From: Rhynchopus sp. YZ270_cl-10
Taxonomy: Eukaryota > Euglenozoa > Diplonemea > Diplonemida > Diplonemidae
Direction: 5' to 3'
Assembly (NCBI GenBank): GCA_964035575.1
Contig: OZ037894.1
Location: 744,001 to 808,000, forward strand
Length of the DNA stretch: 64,000 nucleotides
The position numbers were made by a program, and so were the translations under genes. The stretch's first letter is position 1; every line of letters starts with the position of its first letter. This document shows positions 10,001 through 18,925 of the stretch, one piece after another. The notes under the pieces are model-generated. The model saw only the letters and a program-made list of their open reading frames with translations, ran no database searches and had not been told where the DNA came from.

Positions 10001-11410
10001 TTGCGGGCAACGACAAGCACCGCCACCACCGCCTCGCAGCTGCGCTCGAGGGTGACGACCACCACCACACCGTCTCGGCGGTGGCGTGCCAGCAGTGGGT
10101 TCATCGAGGCCACGCCGCCTGCGTTGCCGCTCTGCCACGCATCGCCTCTCGTGGGTCACGAATTTCGTCGTATCAACCCTCGCAACGTTGGTGCGGAGGT
10201 GGTTCCCAAGGCGGCGGCGGCACGTCTTTTAGTGATCGAGAGAGTGATAGAGACGGGGGGTTACTCGGAGGAGAAGGAAGAGGAGGAGAAGGAGAAGGAG
10301 AAGCGGGACAGCATCTACTGCCCCCGCCTCCGCCGCCGCAGCCTTGTCCGTGTCGACAGTGTGTCGTTTGCTGCTGAGCGGCGTCCCAGACGCACCCCCA
10401 CCCGCCCCTTTGAATGTCTGCAGTCGCTTGGTAAGAGTGGTGTGCACCCCCGCCTGATGCATGAAAGCTTCACCCTGGAGATCCCGAGTGTCTGTGCGAG
10501 GAACGTCAAGGAGGTGATCGCAGGAGATGTGCGGCGGCCCTGTGCAGTCGTGTGTAAGATGTATCTGCACGGTGGGGTGGAGGAGGGGGTGGTGGTGGAG
10601 GGGGACTTCACGCAGAGTGCAGCCTTCGATGCAGTGCGTCTGTCGGCAGACGGGGTGGCCCTGCGCGACACACCAAACGCAGGGGGTGCGTCGGTGCGCT
10701 CGGAAGTGATGAGCATGGAGATCCTGAAGCGTGCCTTCGGTGCAACCCTGCTGGCCACAGAGATGCAGGCCTGGTACTGGCCCGCACACTCGCCCATCAC
10801 CGACTACGTCTGCACGCTGAACGGAGAGACGGTTGGTGTGAGTGTGACGCGCGCCTTCCACTTCGTGTCGTCAGCGCTCTTCACGGCAGCAGACGCACGC
10901 AGGCTGCTGGCGAAGAAGCTGCAGGGTGTGCTGAACTCAACAAAGGCGATTGTGTACCCGGAGTTCAAACGGCAGGTTCTCCACGTCTTCTGCAGGGCAC
11001 AGCGTGTGGCGGAGCTTGTTCTGCGTGAGTACCGTTCGCTGGGGTGTGAGCTGCGTGGGAACACGGTGCTGTTCTTGACTGTGTGCGAGGCAGACTGGAT
11101 CTACACGGAGCGGGCGCTTGTACCGAAGAAGGTTCCTCTTATTCCGAAGAAGTCGGCCAGGCAGGAGAAGCAGCGCCGCACAGGACACCGCACACGCCAC
11201 CGCCGTGAGAAGCGACGTGCGAAGATGTGTGCCTACCGACGCCAGCTCCTCGTCAGCAACATCAAGATGGTGCTCGCCACATGCGCCCTCGCTGTCCTCT
11301 TCGCCCTCATGCTCACAGCAGCGCTCCTGCAGGCAGCGTGGATGCACGGTGGAGCGTACCTGACCTGTGCTGTCTCCTGCCTCAAAACAGAGAAACTCAA
11401 AGACACGTAA
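10001..11410 (+). CDS. Tail-anchored protein with conserved PD-(D/E)XK-like domain, copy 1
   Basis: The frame gives 469 residues from 10001, but homology with copy 2 begins only near 10308 (CxRR...ERR...CLQSLG), so the true N-terminus is unsure. The core (residues about 205-370) contains RSEVMSMEILKRAFGA, EMQAWYWP, ITDYVCTLNGETVGVSVTRA and a downstream helix-rich part ending LTVCEADWIYTE. From memory this is a conserved protein of unknown function in kinetoplastids and other protists. The TDY...VSVT layout resembles a PD-(D/E)XK fold in which the usual E-x-K is not obvious, so activity is doubtful. A basic stretch and one hydrophobic helix (MVLATCALAVLFALMLTAAL) close the protein, implying a tail anchor. 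About 500 bp (10619-11123) match copy 2 almost exactly. Confidence 0.65.
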   Translation: MRATTSTATTASQLRSRVTTTTTPSRRWRASSGFIEATPPALPLCHASPLVGHEFRRINPRNVGAEVVPKAAAARLLVIERVIETGGYSEEKEEEEKEKEKRDSIYCPRLRRRSLVRVDSVSFAAERRPRRTPTRPFECLQSLGKSGVHPRLMHESFTLEIPSVCARNVKEVIAGDVRRPCAVVCKMYLHGGVEEGVVVEGDFTQSAAFDAVRLSADGVALRDTPNAGGASVRSEVMSMEILKRAFGATLLATEMQAWYWPAHSPITDYVCTLNGETVGVSVTRAFHFVSSALFTAADARRLLAKKLQGVLNSTKAIVYPEFKRQVLHVFCRAQRVAELVLREYRSLGCELRGNTVLFLTVCEADWIYTERALVPKKVPLIPKKSARQEKQRRTGHRTRHRREKRRAKMCAYRRQLLVSNIKMVLATCALAVLFALMLTAALLQAAWMHGGAYLTCAVSCLKTEKLKDT

Positions 11411-11604
11411 CAAAAAACAAGGATAATGACCCAGTCATTATCTTTGTTTTAATCTAGTGCAATAGGTATGTTCCTGACATGGAAAAGGCAGAAGATGGAC
11501 CTAATTTAAAAATGGAAAAAAAATATGAGAAAAGGTGGCAAAAAAAATACAATGTTAGCGGAAAGACTGTCTGTGGCGTCTTATCTAAATCAGCAGATTA
11601 AAAA

Positions 11605-11692
11605 ATATGTTTGAAAAAAATGATGTATTGTTTGACAATGTACTGCAATACTTCTTCCAATTTACACCAACCAACATAAGAGAATATGAGAC
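11605..11692. repeat. Dispersed repeat R1, copy 1
   Basis: The segment from ATATGTTTGAAAAAAATGAT through TTCCAATTTACACCAACCAA and ATAAGAGAATA is repeated at 17188-17273 with few changes, while flanks differ. No terminal inverted repeat or target duplication was seen. It may be a shared 3' region of a lost gene family or a fragment of a mobile element. Confidence 0.7.
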
Positions 11693-11870
11693 AAAATAAA
11701 AAATGTAAGTAACCCATCTCTGCACAACTGTGGAACTCACCGCGTGCGAGCCCGCCGTAACTAACCAAGGGGAGGGTGGCAGTGCAGTGGGTCTTCCCTG
11801 TGCAAAAGCGACAATAACAGGGTTCTCCACCCCCTAAAAGAAGATTTTCAAGAAAAAAAAAAGTAAACGA

Positions 11871-11925
11871 CAGTGGAGCCTGCACATGTGGCAACTACAC
11901 TATTCCAACAATTTTTCAAAAAAAA
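11871..11925 (+). repeat. Class E element, copy 1
   Basis: Class E runs AGTRGWG..., a variable middle, a second arm close to CTACACT, then ACCAAGTTTTCAAAAAA. This copy reads AGTGGAGCC, GGCAACTACACT and TTCAAAAAAA. The two ends can pair (AGT with ACT). Class E ends in an A run, unlike A-D. Confidence 0.45.
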
Positions 11926-12059
11926 AAAAAAAAAGGTAAATAAAATCGGACGGATATGTTTTTTTGGTAACTCAAATCTGCCAAATCTTTATTATTTTGG
12001 TTGTGCCATCTTGTTACGGTGTCAGCAGAACGCTGTTCTGTTTTTTTTTCCAGAGGGGT

Positions 12060-12081
12060 GTGCACGAGAGGCACGTTGATC
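12060..12081 (+). repeat. Class A hairpin, copy 5 (exact loop)
   Basis: GTGC (12060-12063), ACGAGAG (12064-12070) and GCAC (12071-12074) form the consensus hairpin, then GTTGATC and a T-rich run. The pyrimidine run just upstream ends in CCAG before GGGGTGTGC. Confidence 0.6.
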
Positions 12082-12927
12082 TTACTTTTATTTTTTGTTC
12101 GTTTCTTTTTGCACTTGCAGTTTTCATCTTTTTTTGAATGCAAAACCACATTTGTGTCTGTGTGGGGGCAGCCATTCACCTATCCACCGCTCCCAAAGGG
12201 GGAGAACTATCTAACTAAAGTTTTGTTTTTATCAACAAAACGAAACCTGATAGCACCAACCCTCCCCTAACTGCTTGCCAGAAAAAAAAATACGGAATTT
12301 AAAGAAAAGAGGAAAAGGTGGAGGGGAAAGTCTGTTTCCCCTCCAACCCTCCTCTGTCCTTTGTTCCTCTTTTAACTGGTTCTGAAGCACCGTTCACAAA
12401 TTCTTTTTTCTTTAACAACACCAACAAAAAATAGAACACAACCACTACCATTTCTTCTTCCCCCCCTTTCCAAATCCACGGTACTCAAATCGTTCCAGCC
12501 GTTTAGCGACGCTGATTTTGCCTGAGCAAAGATTTCTCTGACTTCTTATCACTCGATCGAACGACGGCGCCGAGTCGTGCATATGCTTCTGCAGGTACGT
12601 TTTTTCACGAGCTTCAGATTTCTGAGGAAACCCGTTCCACCGATGCTGTCCCGCCACCAATCGCCAGGAGGTAGGTAGGGGGACGGGGACTGAGACACTA
12701 AGAAGATCTCGTCCGTCAGCAGCTCCCCGGTGCCTTCATGTCTTCTGCAGAGTGGCCTTCACAGCAGTTGCGGTGAGTGTAGCAGGCATAATGTAAGCGA
12801 TGTAAAGACGAGTCTTCTGCTTTGAGCAGACAGTCGTTCTTCTGGCTTTGGTGGCTGCCTAAGCCTCGGATCGAAACCTGCACCACAAAAGAGTGCAGGG
12901 TCCCCTCTTTGTGGCTGGCGGTCCCCA

Positions 12928-13152
12928 TCACGCCTCAGGTTTGGCGTCAGGTGTGTACGGGCCCGATCCGCTCCTCTTCCTCTTCCTCCGTTTCTTGAAG
13001 CGGTGTCCGGGCTGGGCCTCGCAGGCAATCACCGGCTTCCCGTTGATCATGCAGGGGTCTTCAGGTACGCTTTGGCGAGTCGTCACCTTCACGCACCAGG
13101 TCTTCCCAGTGCTCTGTACGATCTCTGCGATGTCTCCCATCCCCCCTGCCAT
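12928..13152 (-). CDS. Possible small basic protein on the minus strand
   Basis: A 74-codon frame reads MAGGMGDIAEIVQSTGKTW, then VKVTTRQSVPEDPC, and ends with a cluster KKRRKRKR. Composition and codon texture look more coding-like than the flanks, and the basic cluster would suit a nuclear protein. I do not recognise it. It would be the only minus-strand gene in the window and lies just upstream of the phosphatase gene, so it may be a fragment of an inserted or inverted gene, or chance. Confidence 0.25.
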   Translation of the reverse strand: MAGGMGDIAEIVQSTGKTWCVKVTTRQSVPEDPCMINGKPVIACEAQPGHRFKKRRKRKRSGSGPYTPDAKPEA

Positions 13153-13218
13153 CCATCTGGCCCCTTCCTCCCCCTTTTTTTTTGCCCCGAGATTTTCCCT
13201 TTAAATTTTACAACACAG
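13150..13218 (+). promoter_or_regulatory. Probable splice acceptor of the histidine phosphatase gene
   Basis: CCCCTTCCTCCCCCTTTTTT and a second pyrimidine patch are followed by CAACACAG ending at 13218, 18 bases before ATG 13237. The in-frame ATG at 13003 lies before it, so it was not chosen. Confidence 0.45.
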
Positions 13219-13236
13219 ACAGAACAACACAACACC

Positions 13237-13869
13237 ATGGCACGGACACAGACCGTTATTCTGATACGCCATGGCGAGAGACTTGATGAGTCCAACTACC
13301 GGCAGTGGAAGTCCATGAAGACCGACACCAACTGGCACGACCCGCCCCTCACCGACGCCGGCCGCATGCAGGCACGCTCCGCCGCCGCCGAAGTCCGCAA
13401 ATGGCTGAAAGAAGAGAACGTCAGTGAGGACAAAATCTCCTTCTTCGCAAGCCCCTCCTCACGAACCCTCGCCACCGCTACAGAGGTTGGGCTGATTCTT
13501 GGGACGCCACCGGTTAGTATTCTCCACGGACTATACGAATGCACCGCGGCAGCTGGGGAGTGGGGACTGCCAAAGCTTATACTACCCTGCCCTACCAAAA
13601 CGTTGGGCGAGTATCCCATTACAGAACACCAGGTAGATACGGGGGCGACGTTTGCATCAGGAATGGCGGATGTGGTGCGAAGGACACCACCTGGCGCAGT
13701 CGCCATTGTAGTAACACATCGGGAAGGCATCAGACAGCTGAGTGGCGACATGAGGCGCTTGGCATACTGCGCGACACATAAATTCTCAGTCGACGTAGCA
13801 CCCTGCGGCAACCTGATAGACGGTACCCCATGGAACGACGAAGGTGCGATGTATCCACGTGTAAAGTAA
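13237..13869 (+). CDS. Histidine phosphatase superfamily protein (phosphoglycerate-mutase-like, branch 1)
   Basis: The 210-residue protein begins MARTQTVILIRHGER. RHG holds the phosphate-accepting His (His12). The further signature residues are present: ASPSSRT (second phosphate-binding Arg, near residue 72), a Glu in LYECTAAAGEW as possible proton donor, and VVTHREG with the second active-site His (161). All core residues are therefore kept and it should be an active phosphatase acting on a small or protein phosphoester; the substrate is unknown. It is shorter than true phosphoglycerate mutases and lacks their inserts, so a glycolytic role is unlikely. There is no signal peptide or membrane helix, hence probably cytosolic. 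Confidence 0.85.
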   Translation: MARTQTVILIRHGERLDESNYRQWKSMKTDTNWHDPPLTDAGRMQARSAAAEVRKWLKEENVSEDKISFFASPSSRTLATATEVGLILGTPPVSILHGLYECTAAAGEWGLPKLILPCPTKTLGEYPITEHQVDTGATFASGMADVVRRTPPGAVAIVVTHREGIRQLSGDMRRLAYCATHKFSVDVAPCGNLIDGTPWNDEGAMYPRVK

Positions 13870-14265
13870 GAATGTGATTCTTTTTAAAACCCCTACAAAG
13901 TGATCGATAAATAGTTCCTTTCCGATACGGTCGCCCAAATCACCAGGGGTAATTGAGTAAATTAACGGGGGGAAAAAACAAAAGTAATTTATTTGGGTTG
14001 AGGATGATCTGCACCTATACCTTTGAAATTCATTAGCCTTCGGGCGACTGTGTGTACAGAACCCGTCCTCGGACAGGTGATTGTCGAAACTACAAAAAAA
14101 AAAAAAATTCCCCCTACCTATCAGTTACTATTTCTTCGAGGGTTTCAAGTCCTCTGCATGCTCGCCACAGCCACCTAACTCTTTGTGTTGTGTGCGCACT
14201 GCGAGGCTTATTCACATTTTTTTTTCTCTCTCTCTTACACGCAATTTCTATTCTTTTTTTTTAAA

Positions 14266-14312
14266 GGTGAGAGTAAGCACCGAGAGGCTTAGGGTCATCT
14301 TATCAACTTTTC
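14266..14312 (+). repeat. Class C hairpin in array
   Basis: GGTGAGAGTAAGC, loop ACCGAGAG, GCTTAGGGTCATC, then TTATCAACTTTTC and T-rich sequence. Class C pairs TAAGC with GCTTA and, past a small GG bulge, GGTGA with TCATC. It begins right after TTTTTTTTAAAG, a splice-acceptor-like string. Confidence 0.6.
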
Positions 14313-14319
14313 TTTTTTG

Positions 14320-14354
14320 GTACACTGTCACGAGAGGGCTTTGTATTTCAAGCC
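14320..14354 (+). repeat. Class B hairpin in array
   Basis: GTACACTGTC, loop ACGAGAG (14330-14336), GGCTTTGTATTTCAAGCC, then a 15-base T run. ACA and GTC pair with TGT and GGC around a CT/TT mismatch. Class B elsewhere has AAGTC in place of AAGCC. Confidence 0.6.
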
Positions 14355-14375
14355 ATTTTTTTTTTTTTTTTGGTC

Positions 14376-14402
14376 AGTGCCTGCGTCCCCGGCGTTTGCA
14401 CT
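14376..14402 (+). repeat. Class D hairpin, type copy
   Basis: AGTGC-CT-GCGTC, loop CCC, then GGCGT-TT-GCACT. Both five-base stem parts pair (with G-T pairs) around the same CT/TT internal mismatch seen in class B. It begins at the AG that ends the preceding T run (TTTTTTGGTCAG). Confidence 0.65.
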
Positions 14403-15352
14403 ACTTCACTTTTTTTTGGGGGTGCCTGCGACTGCAAGGTGCACCTCCTCACGCGACCTTCCTGGTTTCTGATAATCGGGTTCAATGTAGCGTCTACCCC
14501 AGCCCCCCCTCCCCCCCAGCCCTGTTGAAGGTGGCTAAGCGTGCAATGCTGAGCTTCATCTGACCAACCTGTCCCCTGATGCTATGGTGCAACCCTCCCT
14601 GTGCATCTTTCAAGAATATGTCTCACCGTGCTTCTCATTTCATTCATTGACCAAAAAAAAAAATTATGATCCCAAGGGAAAAACCTCTCGAAAAAACTCT
14701 TGGTACGAAATGTCAGGAAACCTTTTTTTATATTTTTTTCGCAGTGTTCATTCCTGGCCCTTTTTTTGCACTGCAGATCTTCTAATATAAGAGAAACCCT
14801 TCGGGTACAGTGGATTATTATTCCTTTTTCACTCTCAGAAAACAAAATTCAAAAAAAAATGAATACGGTCCCACCTTTGGCGGTTGTAGATACAAACCAA
14901 AAAAGGGAAAATATTTTTGTGTTTCTTTGAAAAAGAATCTTGCGTCTTTCACAAAATACGTTACAAACCGGACGACAGTCCGGCAAACATCCAATGACTG
15001 TCTCTCCAACAGATGGACCCAACAGTACCTCAAAATTATTAACCCTAAAAACCCCCCACAGAAACACCACACAGGGTTGGCCCACCCCCCCTCACTACAC
15101 AAAACAACCCCCTTTTATCTAGGGACCAACACCCCTCAGCTCCTCCCCCCCCACACCAACCCTCTTTTCACTCCAACATACACAAGGCGTTGTAGCTGCT
15201 GAACATTTCTTTTGTCATTTTTGGGGTTTTCCGATAACCCCCCCCCTTGGAGGCCTCCGTGAGGTTTTGTTTTTGGTATTATTTTTTTGCACCATAAAAA
15301 AACCCCCTCCTCTTCCTCCTCCCTCCTCCTCCCCCCTCCCATTTTTTCCAAA

Positions 15353-16069
15353 ATGGTGAAAGAAGAGGACATGGAATCGGAGTCACGGATTGTGAATGTG
15401 GGGACTATGTTGATGGGGGTGAGTTTGGTTGGGTTGGCGATGGCGGTTGCAGCACTTGCAAGCGACGACGGATGCTACTACGGACGCTACAACGGCACTG
15501 CACTATCGTACGACATCATCGGGTGTGGCGTATACGTATGCTCAGACGGGGTCGTCCACCCAAAAGACCTGGAGGACATCTGCCCCGGCCGTGCCGCTGT
15601 CATGCACGCCGCAGAAAGCAGTGGATCCATCGCGATCATCCTGCACATCGTCTCCTTCGTTGTACACCTCATGCAGGCTCTCGGCTGCCAATGTGTCCTA
15701 AAACGCCCGCTCTCATGCTGCCCATCCTCTTCTCCGTATTTTCATGGAATCACCGCGTGTTTGTACACAGCGGTGTTTGTCTTGATTTTGGTGGGGTATT
15801 ATGCGCGCTTCACCCCTAGTGATGTGGTGCAGGCGAGAATAGAGGAGGCACGGATAGACGGTGGTGTAGTGGAGGATCCATGTGCGCCAATGAGTGATAA
15901 TCTGGACATAGGGTATACACCCTTTTTGATCATGATGGGCGCGTTGACGGAGACGGTAGCGTGCAGGCTTGCGAGGGATGTGAGGAAGGTGGCAGGGGCG
16001 TCGCCGGAAGCAGAGGTGGGCATTGATGCAGCGAGCAAGCCGGATGTGGAAAACACACCCCAGGTGTGA
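15353..16069 (+). CDS. Amastin-like four-helix membrane protein 1
   Basis: The 238-residue protein starts MVKEEDMESESR after a C/T-rich leader, with a helix at about 13-32 (VGTMLMGVSLVGLAMAVAAL), an outer loop holding GCGVYVC, a second helix (SIAIILHIVSFVVHLMQALG), a third (ACLYTAVFVLILVGYYA) and a fourth (FLIMMGALTETVACRL). The order helix - CGV[FY]xC loop - helix ending H-x-x-Q-x-x-G - helix - helix is shared by five genes here. Known amastins are kinetoplastid surface glycoproteins with four helices and a short Cys-bearing outer loop; this family fits that plan but its motif differs from the trypanosomatid signature, so the link is an inference. The C-terminal tail is hydrophilic. This copy is the most divergent, with Tyr in CGVYVC and a longer second loop. 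Confidence 0.6.
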   Translation: MVKEEDMESESRIVNVGTMLMGVSLVGLAMAVAALASDDGCYYGRYNGTALSYDIIGCGVYVCSDGVVHPKDLEDICPGRAAVMHAAESSGSIAIILHIVSFVVHLMQALGCQCVLKRPLSCCPSSSPYFHGITACLYTAVFVLILVGYYARFTPSDVVQARIEEARIDGGVVEDPCAPMSDNLDIGYTPFLIMMGALTETVACRLARDVRKVAGASPEAEVGIDAASKPDVENTPQV

Positions 16070-16172
16070 ATATAATATTGTAATGTGAAGGGTGAGGAGA
16101 ACAAAAAAAAGTGAGGATGCAAAAGAGGTTTTGGGATGGGGTGCCGTTTTATCATTATTTCACAGTTAAATA

Positions 16173-16743
16173 CAGTATACAAAGGATTTGGCACTTTTAA
16201 TGATAATTTCAAATAAAATTCATGGGGATTTTTTTGAGGATCAACACACCAAACACAACGACACAATAACCACCTGGGTTAACAAAACAAACACAACACA
16301 CGATTACCGGGTCAGCACAACCAAACACAACCTCACTTTGTGCGTGACAAAGCCTTGCTCAAACAGCCAACGTCAGTATTTTGCTAGGTGTCTGAGCACG
16401 TGCTCAGTGCACCTTGATAACTTTATTTTTTTTGAGACCAGCATGAACTGCAGTGCTGCAGACTGCTACAGCATACTCGCTTGTTCTTGTTCTTCTGCTC
16501 ACATACTTGCTCTGACCTTTCATACCTTTGCCTGTTTACCTGTTTATCATTCAGCTTTACTCTTTTATCCAGCTTCGACCTTTGTGCGTTGTTGTTGTTG
16601 TTTGTTTCTTACTGATCAAGAAAAAGACACCACCACCACCCTCTTGTTTAACTCTCGAACACTCACTCACTACCAACATTCATTCGTTAGTCATCGCACA
16701 ATAAATGAGTCACACTAAAAGTGCCAAATCCTTTCGTATACTT
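16173..16743. mobile_element. 571-bp TA-flanked DNA transposon-like element (Tc1/mariner-type MITE)
   Basis: The left end CAGTATACAAAGGATTTGGC... is matched in inverse at the right end (...GCCAAATCCTTTCGTATACTT). About 27 bp pair with one inserted G and a changed outermost base. Both ends abut TA (16171-16172 and 16744-16745), the target used by Tc1/mariner elements. Inside is no transposase. A 176-codon frame spans most of it but is Thr/Ser/Cys/His-rich with no known motif, probably chance. The interior includes a perfect palindrome TGAGCACGTGCTCA near 16393. It is likely non-autonomous and fairly old. Confidence 0.75.
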
Positions 16744-17094
16744 TATTTTTAACTTGAAATAAAATTATGTATTCAAACGCCTCTTGCCGGAGGCGTGAAT
16801 GAAGGTGAGGCAATTTGCTCTTTCCCTGTTCTTTTTTTTATATATTCCACCATCAGAAACAAACAATCCACCTTTTTTTTTAAAAATTGGGTGCATTTAG
16901 TGCACCTTGTTATACCTTCTATTCAAGTAGAATAGAAAGTATCTGAAATAATTTATTCCACGGCAAACGAAAGCATTCTAGCTTTTTGGGAAAAGGCGTT
17001 TTTTTTTCTTTCCATCAAGCGAAACGTGCTTTTGTATGACGTTATTCTGTCTGCTCAATCTTTTGAGGTGTTTTCTCGTCTTTCCATGGATGGC

Positions 17095-17145
17095 ACCCGT
17101 TACCGGGTATCGGGAATTGCGTTGTAGGCACATAGTGCCAACAAC
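17095..17145 (+). repeat. Double hairpin, possible structured RNA
   Basis: ACCCG/CGGGT pair at 17095-17108. A stronger stem GTTGT-A-GGCAC, loop ATA, GTGCC-A-ACAAC lies at 17121-17145. The sequence is more GC-rich than the surroundings. No box motif identifies an RNA class. Confidence 0.4.
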
Positions 17146-17187
17146 GTTCAGCCCGCCTACTCGCTAGGTAATCGTTTAAAAATATGT

Positions 17188-17273
17188 TAAAATATGTTTG
17201 AAAAAATGATGTATTGTTTGACAATGTACTGCAATACTTCTTCCAATTTACACCAACCAAATAAGAGAATACG
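17188..17273. repeat. Dispersed repeat R1, copy 2
   Basis: It matches 11605-11692 in the same orientation over about 85 bases, with single-base deletions in A runs and near ACCAAC(A)TAAG. Confidence 0.7.
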
Positions 17274-18152
17274 AAAAAACAAAATATCCAAACCTATCTC
17301 CTAATATTCTGGGTTCCCCTGTGATCCCCTGTTCGTTACCTGACGAGCGGAGGCGGGAGGGAGGGCGTAACGTTATCAACGAAACGAGAGATAGGCCGAG
17401 GAAACGGCTGCGTGGATAGCTCGCACGATAATAAAAAAAATAGCGAGGTGTCTACACGTTATCAATTGTTCAAAGAATTGTGTTCCTGAAATCCCTGTCA
17501 AGGACATGTCAATATAGGGGGGAGGGAGTGTCAGTTTTATAATTTGTAGTGTATTTTTTGTGTATGTACGTATTTACGTATGTACCAAGGAAAAAGAAAA
17601 GAGAAAAAAGGCTTCTAAATTGCCAGGGTGGTACTCTTTGTACCATAACCTACAAAACACCCTTATGTGCGCATTTGGGAAAATGGTGAAATAAGTGAAA
17701 TAAACGCTGCTCTGTAGGGTCGACGACCTACGTCGATACCTTCTGCAGTACAAAGGCTTCGGCCAACTTTGAAGACAGAACTTTGTTCCGTTTTTGGGGC
17801 GAAGTGATTGTCGACATAACAAAAGAAGAAACAAGCTCTTTCGAGTGGATATTGCGCAATGTGGCACCGCATGAGCGGCAACTCCCCTTCTTCAGTAGCT
17901 TTGTTCTTTCTTTCTTTTCAACATCTGTTCAAAGGCTGACGTCGGTTGTTGGTGATGAATTTATCATGTTTTTTTTCCCCGTTCTCTCAGAAACATCTTT
18001 TGTGTGGGGATTTTTGCAATGCTGTGCAAGATTCGAAGTGAGACATTTTTTTGTCCCTTTTTCCAAAAAAACCTTCTAAATTTAAAATTCCGATTTAATT
18101 TGCTCACTTTATTAGTACCGAGCAAGAAGCGGGGTTTAGGTTGTAGAGGTGT

Positions 18153-18174
18153 GTGCACGAGAGGCATATTCATC
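18153..18174 (+). repeat. Class A hairpin, copy 6 (exact loop)
   Basis: GTGC (18153-18156), ACGAGAG (18157-18163), GCAT (18164-18167) and ATTCATC. G-T replaces the outer G-C pair, so pairing is kept. Confidence 0.6.
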
Positions 18175-18619
18175 AAATTTTTCTCTTTTTTTGGGGGGTG
18201 TTATATCTCACACTTGTACAGCATGCAGCCCACCCACAACAAATGAAAAACTCGACGGAAAGCCACCCCATTATTCCCCCTTCCAAAATGATTGATTTTT
18301 CAACGAATTGATTCCAACACCCCTCATATATTTCTTCCCGCTCGCGTTACGTCACATTTCACTTCTTTCTATAAAAAAAAATATTCCCATTCCTGTTTCG
18401 TGACGTTCGTCATTATCAATTTCCCCCGTCTTCAGTGGCTTTGTCTTGGAATTTTGATTCTCCTTTTGTGCAAACAAAGACGACTTCATTTCTATCTGCG
18501 TTCCTAACCGTACCTCCCGTATTGAAGCGTTATTTTTTCATTTTTTTTTGTTGAAAAAAAAAAATGAGTTTATCTCCCACCTCTGATTGCCGTATGAACA
18601 GAACTAGGGGGGGAAAGAA

Positions 18620-18668
18620 AGTAGTGCAGCTCCTCGGATGTCTACACTAATACAAACCAAGTTTTCAA
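18620..18668 (+). repeat. Class E element, copy 2
   Basis: AGTAGTGCAGCTCCTCGGAT, GTCTACACT, ATACAAACCAAGTTTTCAAA. GTAG at the left pairs with CTAC at the right. Confidence 0.5.
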
Positions 18669-18746
18669 AGAAAGAAAAAAAGAGAGAAAGAAAAAAAGAC
18701 TACGGAAACCGATTTGAATCAAAATTCATCTTTTTTTTCTCTTTGC

Positions 18747-18925
18747 GGTGTGAGCTGCGTGGGAACACGGTGCTGTTCTTGACTGTGTGCGAGGCAGACT
18801 GGATCTACACGGAGCGGGCACTTCTACCTAATAGTTTCCTTGCAAAAAGAATAAGAAGAAGCCTGTGCCTGAGAGGCAGCGACGCACACTGGTTCGCGAC
18901 AAGACACGCAAGCACAAAACCAAGT
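18747..18925 (+). pseudogene. Truncated relative of the tail-anchored PD-(D/E)XK-like genes
   Basis: About 180 bp match the 3' third of copy 2 (24249-24424): the stretch coding RGNTVLFLTVCEADWIYTER and the following basic region with CCTGTGCCTGAGAGGCAGCG. The upstream four fifths of the gene are absent, the basic region has small indels that move the frame, and the match ends before the membrane helix. It is nearer to copy 2 than to copy 1, so it probably arose from a copy-2-like gene in this locus. Confidence 0.75.

Larger units (their letters stand above)
11411..13236. other. Intergenic region with dispersed repeat and hairpins
   Basis: It holds a dispersed repeat (11605-11692, again at 17188-17273), a class E element (11871-11925) and a class A hairpin (12060-12081). 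From about 12440 to 13150 the composition changes to higher GC with coding-like texture on the minus strand (see 12928-13152). The last 80 bases are the pyrimidine leader of the next gene. Confidence 0.5.
13870..15352. other. Intergenic region with a C-B-D hairpin array
   Basis: No gene. Near 13907-13935 a segment resembles bases 11-42. AGGTGATTGTCGAAACTAC at 14075 is one of several GTGATTGTC-type motifs (compare 17807, 28387 and 60134). The hairpin array is at 14266-14402, with a GTGCCTGCG/GGTGCACC relative directly after it. The last part is C-rich and T-rich before the ATG at 15353. Confidence 0.55.

Noticed and set aside
12836-12885. tRNA-like T-arm on the minus strand (GGTTTCGATCC)
   Set aside because: The flanking bases do not form a T stem, and no acceptor, D or anticodon arm could be fitted.
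16188-16718. 176-codon frame spanning the 571-bp element
   Set aside because: Thr/Ser/Cys/His-rich with no transposase motif, contained between the inverted ends, and Phe/Leu runs follow pyrimidine runs. Probably chance.
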